Shown: in pieces, positions 1-4,752 of the stretch
Layout of the letters: every line of letters begins with the position of its first letter
Position numbering within the stretch: the first letter of the stretch is position 1
From: Nitrososphaerota archaeon
Lineage (GTDB): Archaea > Thermoproteota > Nitrososphaeria > Nitrososphaerales > UBA183
Reading direction: 5' to 3'
Assembly (NCBI GenBank): GCA_029785685.1
Contig: JAFLZE010000056.1
Span: 1 to 6,378, forward strand
DNA length: 6,378 nt
Translations under genes and position numbers: made by a program
Notes under the pieces: model-generated
Told to the model about the DNA's origin: nothing
The model's input: only the letters and a program-made list of their open reading frames with translations
The model's database searches: none

Positions 1-9
1 CTTTCACGA

Positions 10-41
10 CTCGTTCCGTACTGGAGCGAGCCTCTGTTTTT
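10..41 (+). terminator. Candidate hairpin plus T-run terminator
   Basis: Bases 10-17 and 23-30 form an 8-bp stem (CTCGTTCC with GGAGCGAG, one G-T wobble) around a 5-nt loop. A run of five T lies at 37-41, in a T/G-rich stretch. This would end a plus-strand transcript entering from the left of the window. Archaeal termination depends mostly on the U tract, so the hairpin may be incidental. No gene to the left is visible to support it. Confidence 0.3.
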
Positions 42-92
42 GTTGGGGGGGTTTGGTTTGCTGTATTCGCAGCACGCTCAAAGTGGCCCGGA

Positions 93-105
93 GTATTTAA
101 CGCGC
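93..105 (-). promoter_or_regulatory. TATA-like element GTATTTAACGCGC, first copy
   Basis: This 13-mer occurs exactly twice, here and at 3696-3708, each time at the left edge of a repeat array. An ACGCTCAA block lies to its left in both cases (74-81 here). Read on the minus strand it is GCGCGTTAAATAC. The CGTTAAA core matches the proposed TATA boxes of the integrase (CGTTAAAC) and of the small gene at 4555 (CGTTAAAT). By that analogy it would fire leftward, with a start near position 68, away from the array and out of the window. A rightward reading (TATTTAAC) is possible and would transcribe the array. Confidence 0.4.
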
Positions 106-124
106 GGGGGGTTTTCGGGCTTGT

Positions 125-476
125 GGGCCTGACAACCCCGCCAAGGATTGACATTTCGCAGCTCAGGCTTGACATGGCAAGGGTCCCAGGCTAGACATCA
201 GCGATGCTAGGCTTGACATCTGGGCTCGAAAGGTGACATCCAGAACCCGAAGGGGGACAATTTTTCAGGCCCAAGGGTGACAAATCTGGCCGGCAAGGGG
301 ACATTCGTATCTACGGAAAGCTGGGAAGGGGGACATTTTTCGAGCGGAGAGTGACATCGGTCTCTACGGGAGGGAGGGCAAAGGGTGCCATTTTCAGGCG
401 AAGGGTGACATCCTGGACCGGAAGGGTGACAAAATCGGACCCGAAGGGTGCCAAATCAGGAGGAAGAGTGACATCT
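125..476. repeat. Iteron-like array of 16 degenerate repeats, phased at about 21 bp
   Basis: Sixteen copies of a short direct repeat lie in one orientation. The core GACA (GCCA in copies 12 and 15) starts at 131, 150, 171, 194, 215, 235, 256, 279, 300, 332, 353, 387, 407, 428, 450 and 470. Most steps are 19-23 bp, two turns of B-DNA; the two long steps are 32 and 34 bp, about three turns, so the sites stay on one helix face. Several left-hand copies read AGGCTTGACAT; later copies read AAGGGTGACAT. A possible seventeenth copy (AGGGCCAAAG) lies at 508-517. The array sits between a leftward TATA-like element and the topoisomerase gene. Iterons of a replication or partition site fit best by analogy; an extended operator is the alternative. 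Bases 477-616 hold nothing clear beyond the proposed topoisomerase promoter. Confidence 0.85.
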
Positions 477-573
477 GGTTTTCGAGATACCTTCCAGTTC
501 CCTCGTCAGGGCCAAAGTCGCGGCGGAACAGTTTCACTCCCGGGTCTGTCGGAATCTCGCCTTCAAACTCCGG

Positions 574-581
574 GAATTAAG
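574..581 (+). promoter_or_regulatory. Candidate TATA box of the topoisomerase gene
   Basis: GAATTAAG is the only AT-rich octamer at the right distance ahead of the TTG start. With the usual spacing of about 27 bp, transcription would begin near 605 and leave a leader of about 12 nt. No Shine-Dalgarno sequence is seen before 617, which fits a short or leaderless message. The match to a TATA box is weak. Confidence 0.3.
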
Positions 582-616
582 TAGCCGGTCTCTTCAGACG
601 TCTCTTTCGACTCGCT

Positions 617-3214
617 TTGGCCTACGTCACCCTCCCCGACTGGCGCCTGTTCAAGTGGGAGTATGTCGGCTCGATCTACGGGGCCTCCAAGCAGGACGTC
701 CCCCGCGTGGTCCTGAAGGAGCTGATGGACAACTTCCTGGACGCGGCAGGCGCCCAGGGCGTAGACCCTCGCATCCAGGTGGAGATTTCCCCGGACAAAG
801 ACTCGAAGACGCTGGAGATTAGGGTCAGGGCAAACACCCACTGGGAGAAGGAGAGGATCGAGCTCGTCTTCTCCTCCCCGTTCGGCTCGTCGGTCAGCAG
901 CAAGAACCTGGTCAAGCTCCCGAACCGGGGGCTCTTCGGCCAGGCGATGAAGGTGCTTCAGGCCCTCCCCTATACTCTGGCGATGGAGCAGGGCTTCCCG
1001 CTCCCCCAGAGCCTCCCGATCCGTGTCGAGACAGCCTACGGCGGCAAGAAGCACGTCTTCTCGATAGGGGCGTCCGTAGACGAAAGGAACAGGAGTGCCA
1101 CGCCTGTCCTGGAATCGTCCATGCCGGGAGACGCTCCCGCCGAAGCGTGGACCGAGGTCGCCGTGGAACTCCCCTTCACGTACGACCTGGGCAGATGGTC
1201 GATAGAGAAGCTCATGAGAGGATTCCTGGTCCTGAACCCGAGCCTCACCCTGCAATGCTTCGTGAAAGGCTCCCCCGGCCAGTCGACCGGGGGACTTCCG
1301 GTCAAGCATAGACGGGTCACCCCCGGCAGGCCTGCCGTCCTCTCCTACAGCCCGGCGCAGTTCAAGGACGCCCTGTTCGCGCAGAGGGTGCCCAACCCCG
1401 ACATGACGGTGAGGGAGTTCATCCAGGGGGGCCGCGGGTGGAGGGGGTTCAGGGGCTTCCAATCGGAGGAGTCGATAGCCGAGGTGCTGAAGGCGGTAGG
1501 GGTGGACGGGGAGACCAGGCTCAGGGACCCTGCCCTCGGCTCCGACTCTGCGACGAGGCTCTTCAGCGCGGCGGTGAAGAGGGCGGAAAGGCTGCGTGGG
1601 AGGGCGCGCCTCGGCTACAAGGACCTGACATGTCTGAGGGGAGAACTCGCCGAGAGGCTCGCCCAGATGGTGGCGCCTGGCGAAGGAGGCGGGGCGAGGT
1701 ACAGCAAGCCGAGGCGAAAGGGGGACGCCAAGCGTCCGTGGATGATGGAAGCAGCGGTGGTCCCCATCGTTCACAGGACGTCCGTGCCTCCGGAGATGGC
1801 TTCCGAAATCATCGTGGGCGTCAACGGGAGCCCGCTGTTGAAGAACCCGTTCGCCAACTACAACCTGAGCAGCGGCAGGAGCAAGTGGGCGAGCACCAAC
1901 GATCTGCTGAAGGACCTGCGGATGCCCGTGATTTGCGCCATCAACATCTCCGGACTGGTCGAGCCGCTCAGCCCAGACAAGGCCGAGATAGACGAGCACG
2001 AGTATCTCTGGGAGTACGAGGTGAAGATCTGTTCCCTCCTCCTGCCCTACAGGAAGAAGCGCAAGGGAGGGCCGAAGGCGCACAGCGAGATGATTGACTG
2101 GCTCCAGAAGGAGCTCGAAAGGAGGAAGGCCGGTTTCAAGGACGGGAAGCCCCTGGACTGGGTGCCGCAGCAGTCCCTCTGGTACAAGGCTCGGAACGAC
2201 TACCTCGTCAGACGTCCGGGCGAGTCCGAGCCTGACGTGTCCAGGAAGTACTTCATCGAGAAGGTCCGGCAGATATGTGCGGTGATGGGGGTCAGCCGTG
2301 AGAAGCTGGGGATCTTCGCGGCGGAGCGGGCCATCCTTTACTTCAGGGGGAGCAGGACAGGGGTGTCCCTGGAATCGATAGCGGAGGTGTTCAAGTACGG
2401 ATCGGACGTCATCGCTATCGAGAAGGAGGGAATCTGCGTCATCTTGGAGCCCCTCGCCGCCGAATACGGTATAGCTCTGCTGAATTCAAGAGGGCAGCTG
2501 GTCGACTATGCCGAACAGGTCATAGTAGAGGCGCGGAAGTCAGGCGCGAGGGTCTTTCTCCTCACAGACATGGACGACGCCGGCTTCGTGATAGCCAACA
2601 ACCTCGGGGGGATAGCCAGGCTCGGCGTGGACTCCCGCATGATCCAGGAACTCGCTCGGGAAATGGGACATGCGACCACGGACGAAGTCAGGGAGTTTAG
2701 GAAGGGAATCGAAGAGAAGGCGAACTTCTACTTCACCAATCTGGAGGAAGACCAATATCTGGAGCTGGGGTGGACTGCCAAGGAACCCCCAAGCAGAAAG
2801 GACCAGATGACGAGGATTGAGATAGACGCCGTCCTCGCCTTCGTGGGACGGGAGCAGTTCTGGGCATACCTCCTGACGAGGATGATGGAGTTGGCCCCGG
2901 AACGCGACCTGACGAGGTCTCTAAGGGACCCCGCCGAGCTGGCGGAGCTGGCCCTTCCGTCTGAAGTGAAGGAATACGTCGACCATGTGAGGGAGACCTT
3001 CCGGGCGCCCATCCAGCGCAGGATTGAGAAGCGATTCGAGGGATACAGGAAGTGGCATGGGGGCTTTCAGGATTTGGAGAAGCTAGAAGGCGGAATAGCC
3101 GAGGCGGCTAGGACGGAGGCTGAAACCGATACCAAGGCGCTCCTCCCGCAGATGGAATCAGAAGTGCGGAAGGTCATCGAGAGACTAGGAAACTCCATGC
3201 CGGAATCGGGCTAA
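617..3214 (+). CDS. Topoisomerase VIII-like single-chain type IIB DNA topoisomerase
   Basis: The 865-residue protein fuses both halves of a topoisomerase VI-like enzyme. Residues about 1-215 resemble the GHKL ATPase of the B subunit, with N box E35-L-M-D-N39 and a G2-like NRGLFGQA segment (103-110). Residues about 380-475 resemble the transducer (VGVNGSPLL at 400-408, then LSPDK with K455 as candidate switch lysine). The CAP-like region follows; Y523 in SLWYKAR aligns by eye with the nucleophile of topo VI A/Spo11. The Toprim domain shows IEKEG (601-605) and LTDMDDAG (649-656), giving E602, D651 and D653 for metal binding. Fusion in one chain defines topoisomerase VIII, a family described from free and integrated plasmids. 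Expected chemistry is ATP-dependent double-strand passage. The G1 box DxGxG is not found; the equivalent stretch reads RANTHW (71-76). TTG is used as start because the frame opens at 581 with no ATG or GTG before it. The gene stands alone; the next gene to the right is convergent. Confidence 0.8.
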   Translation: MAYVTLPDWRLFKWEYVGSIYGASKQDVPRVVLKELMDNFLDAAGAQGVDPRIQVEISPDKDSKTLEIRVRANTHWEKERIELVFSSPFGSSVSSKNLVKLPNRGLFGQAMKVLQALPYTLAMEQGFPLPQSLPIRVETAYGGKKHVFSIGASVDERNRSATPVLESSMPGDAPAEAWTEVAVELPFTYDLGRWSIEKLMRGFLVLNPSLTLQCFVKGSPGQSTGGLPVKHRRVTPGRPAVLSYSPAQFKDALFAQRVPNPDMTVREFIQGGRGWRGFRGFQSEESIAEVLKAVGVDGETRLRDPALGSDSATRLFSAAVKRAERLRGRARLGYKDLTCLRGELAERLAQMVAPGEGGGARYSKPRRKGDAKRPWMMEAAVVPIVHRTSVPPEMASEIIVGVNGSPLLKNPFANYNLSSGRSKWASTNDLLKDLRMPVICAINISGLVEPLSPDKAEIDEHEYLWEYEVKICSLLLPYRKKRKGGPKAHSEMIDWLQKELERRKAGFKDGKPLDWVPQQSLWYKARNDYLVRRPGESEPDVSRKYFIEKVRQICAVMGVSREKLGIFAAERAILYFRGSRTGVSLESIAEVFKYGSDVIAIEKEGICVILEPLAAEYGIALLNSRGQLVDYAEQVIVEARKSGARVFLLTDMDDAGFVIANNLGGIARLGVDSRMIQELAREMGHATTDEVREFRKGIEEKANFYFTNLEEDQYLELGWTAKEPPSRKDQMTRIEIDAVLAFVGREQFWAYLLTRMMELAPERDLTRSLRDPAELAELALPSEVKEYVDHVRETFRAPIQRRIEKRFEGYRKWHGGFQDLEKLEGGIAEAARTEAETDTKALLPQMESEVRKVIERLGNSMPESG

Positions 3215-3310
3215 TTTCCTTCGGTCTCCGGGCTAGCCTGTTAACTGCAAGAAGATTCACACTTATGGCCAGGCATGAGTGGTCATCGGTCGCACGCGCC
3301 GTCGTCTACT

Positions 3311-3334
3311 GCCTTTCATAATCCCATGAAAGGC
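3311..3334. repeat. Perfect 9-bp inverted repeat, 6-nt spacer
   Basis: GCCTTTCAT at 3311-3319 is mirrored by ATGAAAGGC at 3326-3334 around AATCCC. In RNA the stem extends by two more pairs (3310-3335 wobble, 3309-3336). It starts 97 bp after the topoisomerase stop and has no following T run, so it is not a typical archaeal terminator. It could be an operator, a structured 3' end or a recombination site. Confidence 0.5.
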
Positions 3335-3504
3335 GGCGAGTCCAGACGCCCTCCAGGCGGGTTCCAATCAAGAGGCTAGCTGGGGAAAGGTCAGCTATTC
3401 CTGAGCGGTGGGGTTTGTCGCTTGGGGGGCTGTTTGGATCAGGGGAAGACCCCAGGCGAAAAAATCCTTCAAAAAATATATTGGGAGATCGGCGGGAAAT
3501 ATCC

Positions 3505-3543
3505 GCAACGAACTCCCTGGCAACCCTGCCAGCTGGGGGTTGC
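3505..3543. other. Nested hairpin containing array-type repeat units
   Basis: GCAAC (3505-3509) pairs with GTTGC (3539-3543), CTCC (3513-3516) with GGGG (3535-3538), and CTGGCA (3517-3522) with TGCCAG (3527-3532) around loop ACCC. Unpaired GAA (3510-3512) and CT (3533-3534) sit on opposite strands. The arms hold GGCAACCCT in reverse and GGGGGTTGC in forward, both close to the unit of the array at 3714-3859. Paired inverted iterons would produce such a fold, so it may be two outlying binding sites rather than an RNA element. A TATA-like AAAAAATATATT lies at 3472-3483, about 28 bp upstream on the plus strand. Confidence 0.45.
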
Positions 3544-3672
3544 AAAAAATAGTCAATGGAAGATATCTAAACTGGCGTTATGGCATCCTAGGAGATTCGC
3601 TTGTGGTCGTCCCTAGGCGCCATCGTACCTTTCGTTGCCGTCGTCCTTCAGTCCAGAGAGAGAAACTGAGTT
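3544..3672 (-). ncRNA. Possible small RNA, leftward
   Basis: This is a speculative call from signals alone. On the minus strand a TATA-like GCGCGTTAAATAC (3708-3696) would place a start near 3672. The transcript would carry a strong hairpin: ATGGC (3580-3584) with GCCAT (3619-3623), and CCTAGG (3587-3592) with its own copy (3612-3617), around a 19-nt loop. It would end in six U at 3549-3544, with further T6 runs beyond (3477-3472 and 3466-3461). No C/D box, H/ACA or tRNA pattern is recognised, and no reading frame in it looks coding. The palindromic arms would fold equally well from the plus strand. Confidence 0.22.
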
Positions 3673-3695
3673 AGGCGCTTCATACTACGCTCAAG

Positions 3696-3708
3696 GTATT
3701 TAACGCGC
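3696..3708 (-). promoter_or_regulatory. TATA-like element GTATTTAACGCGC, second copy
   Basis: This is identical to the 13-mer at 93-105 and also has ACGCTCAA on its left, at 3687-3694, only 1 bp away here against 11 bp at the first copy. The second repeat array begins 5 bp to its right. Read leftward it would serve the possible small RNA. No plus-strand gene lies downstream, because hicBA is on the opposite strand, which argues against a rightward protein-gene promoter. Confidence 0.4.
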
Positions 3709-3713
3709 CGTCG

Positions 3714-3859
3714 AAGGGTTGCCAATCTACGACAGGGTTGCCACCTGAAACGGGCGTTTTCTGCTTGATTTTGGCAACCCTAGGGACGGAAATGGCAACC
3801 CTGCGGTTCAAGGTTGCCAACTAACACCTAAGGTTGCCAAATTCGGCTCTGGCGTGCCA
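3714..3859. repeat. Second iteron-like array, AAGGGTTGCCAA type, mixed orientation
   Basis: The core GCCA occurs forward at 3721 and 3740, then reversed (TGGC) at 3772 and 3793, then forward again at 3816, 3836 and, more degenerate, 3856. Steps within each group are 19, 21, 20 and 20 bp, again two helical turns. The unit AAGGGTTGCCAA differs from that of the left array (AAGGGTGACAT, AAGGGTGCCAAAT) by one inserted T and one core base, so the arrays are probably related. The forward-reverse-forward order gives the site a partly symmetric layout. Reversed and forward units also lie in the hairpin at 3505-3543. Function is inferred as binding sites for one element-encoded protein. Confidence 0.75.
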
Positions 3860-3885
3860 CTCGAGGGGGCCAGCCCAGGGCGATC

Positions 3886-4101
3886 TCACTCGAATTCCGA
3901 GCGGTCCTTCTCCGTCTGCTTGATGATGTACTGAATTACGAAGACGGTAACTTCGCTGTGATGTGGCACCCATGTAGTCAGGACGCGGCCTCCAATCTTT
4001 TTCTTGAATGTGATGTGCTTACCAGACCTTACCTCTTCAAAGCCGTTTGACTTGAGAACGTCGATGACCTTACGACGACGCAGGGGACGAAGTCTTGCCA
4101 T
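3886..4101 (-). CDS. hicA: HicA family mRNA interferase toxin
   Basis: The protein has 71 residues, a normal HicA length. It matches the dsRBD-like HicA fold: KVIDVLKSNGFEEVR (11-25), then SGKHITFKK with the likely catalytic histidine H29, a short glycine turn, TTWVPHHSEVT (42-52) and a final helix VIQYIIKQTE (55-64). HicA toxins cleave mRNA in translation and are held inactive by HicB. The ATG lies inside the end of hicB, with a 32-bp overlap, so toxin translation is probably coupled to antitoxin translation. There is no promoter of its own. The locus is visibly more AT-rich than the topoisomerase and integrase, which suggests separate acquisition. The catalytic histidine is intact, so the toxin looks functional. 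Confidence 0.85.
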   Translation of the reverse strand: MARLRPLRRRKVIDVLKSNGFEEVRSGKHITFKKKIGGRVLTTWVPHHSEVTVFVIQYIIKQTEKDRSEFE

Positions 4102-4339
4102 GTAGGATGCTTTCCGGTATCTTCACGGGTATGTTGGACAGCGACAAGGACATCAGCTCGTCCAGCGAAGGCTTCCGCGTATCGGGGTCTCGGAGGTACT
4201 CGTTAATCAGATCAACCAGGTTCTCTTTGACTTCCTTCTCGGTCAGGCCCTGTGTGGCCACGTCGAGGATGGGAGAAGAGGCTACGAACCACTTTCCTTC
4301 TCTGGTGATGAGAATCGGGACAGGGACCTGAAGCGTCAT
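4070..4339 (-). CDS. hicB: HicB family antitoxin
   Basis: The 89-residue protein shows the HicB partial RNase H-like core: strands VPVPILITREGKWFVASSP (5-23), the conserved turn ILDVATQG (24-31) and helix LTEKEVKENLVDLINEYLRD (32-51). HicB binds and neutralises HicA and often represses its own operon. No ribbon-helix-helix or helix-turn-helix domain is evident in the short tail, so direct DNA binding is uncertain. The frame opens further upstream to 4468, but the ATG at 4339 is chosen because the family match starts there and a TATA box sits 26 bp before it, predicting a leaderless message. The gene precedes and overlaps hicA in one operon, on an element where it could act as an addiction module. 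Confidence 0.83.
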   Translation of the reverse strand: MTLQVPVPILITREGKWFVASSPILDVATQGLTEKEVKENLVDLINEYLRDPDTRKPSLDELMSLSLSNIPVKIPESILHGKTSSPASS

Positions 4340-4360
4340 GTGAACGATGAGGGTGGGTCC

Positions 4361-4369
4361 ATGTATAAG
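4361..4369 (-). promoter_or_regulatory. TATA box of hicBA
   Basis: The minus strand reads CTTATACAT, a good archaeal TATA box. Its centre is 26 bp from the ATG at 4339, so transcription should begin at or next to the start codon. This decides the hicB start and implies a leaderless transcript. Confidence 0.55.
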
Positions 4370-4517
4370 GGCTTTGCCGAGAATGCCATGTACGTTCCAG
4401 CCGGCATGATGGTCCCCCTGACGCCTCGCACTCGTGCAGGTTCGAAGACCTCTTTCATGACCTTCCACCGAATTACGCCCTTTCAGCCTTCGTCGGCCTA
4501 GAACGGTTTCTGCCTCT

Positions 4518-4525
4518 CGTTAAAT
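4518..4525 (+). promoter_or_regulatory. Candidate TATA box of the small gene at 4555
   Basis: CGTTAAAT lies about 33 bp before the ATG at 4555, predicting a leader of only a few bases. It shares its CGTTAAA core with the proposed integrase TATA box. A 6-bp inverted repeat, CCATTC (4534-4539) and GAATGG (4553-4558), follows it and covers the start codon, which could act as an operator or a start-masking hairpin. Confidence 0.4.
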
Positions 4526-4554
4526 GAGTCGAACCATTCCAACTCCGAAACAGA

Positions 4555-4752
4555 ATGGAGGCTCCCGAGCAGGTCTACGCTACGGTCAGCGTCGCTGAAT
4601 TGAAGGCCCTGGCGCGGCGACTGCTTCCCGAATCCAGCCCGACGCGCGCGGTCGTCGAACGCCAGCCAGACCTTGTTCCGTTCTCAGACTACTTCGTCCT
4701 AGCCAAACTCGTCTCCCGCCAGCTCACCTGGGAGCTCTCGCGGGCCTCATGA
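4555..4752 (+). CDS. Small hypothetical protein, 65 residues
   Basis: I do not recognise this protein. It supports coding in three ways: G/C at most third codon positions, like the genes around it; an ATG placed correctly behind a TATA-like box; and a plausible soluble composition with a helix VSVAELKALARRLLP (12-26) followed by a more hydrophobic stretch around FSDYFVLAKLVSRQL (43-57). There is no signal peptide, membrane segment or metal motif. It converges on the integrase and overlaps the integrase 3' end by 29 bp. Small genes beside integrases are often excision or regulatory factors, but nothing in the sequence shows that. A stop (TGA, 4525-4527) closes the frame upstream, fixing the ATG as the first start. 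Confidence 0.45.
   Translation: MEAPEQVYATVSVAELKALARRLLPESSPTRAVVERQPDLVPFSDYFVLAKLVSRQLTWELSRAS

Larger units (their letters stand above)
3215..3885. other. Gene-poor intergenic region, 671 bp
   Basis: No convincing protein gene lies between the topoisomerase stop and the hicA stop. The short open frames here (for example 3408-3674 plus and 3306-3545 minus) have no recognisable motif and no start signal. The stretch contains a 9-bp palindrome (3311-3334), AT-rich runs with three A6 blocks (3459-3482 and 3544-3549), a nested hairpin (3505-3543), a possible small RNA, a TATA-like element and a second repeat array. The part from about 3459 to 3590 is more AT-rich than the flanking genes. Such a mix suits a replication, partition or regulatory region of a plasmid-like element, but function is not shown. 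Confidence 0.6.

Noticed and set aside
125..476. CRISPR array
   Set aside because: Units are about 11 bp, degenerate and about 21 bp apart; there is no long identical repeat, no 30-40 bp spacers and no cas gene.
351..584. A 77-residue plus-strand frame with repeated RVTS segments
   Set aside because: It is produced by reading through the repeat array. Steps of 20, 22 and 34 bp between copies do not keep frame, so the repeat is spaced for DNA helix phase, not codons.
563..2083. A 506-residue open frame on the minus strand inside the topoisomerase gene
   Set aside because: It is the antisense of a GC-rich, clearly homologous coding region; its translation is low-complexity, rich in Pro, Arg and Leu, and has no domain.
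3408..3674. An 88-residue plus-strand frame (and a 64-residue one in another frame)
   Set aside because: GTG start without signals, no family resemblance, composition unlike the real genes, and it overlaps hairpins and the array-side promoter.
4340..4468. N-terminal extension of HicB by 43 residues
   Set aside because: The extension does not resemble HicB, and the TATA box at 4361-4369 lies inside it, placing the transcript start at ATG 4339.
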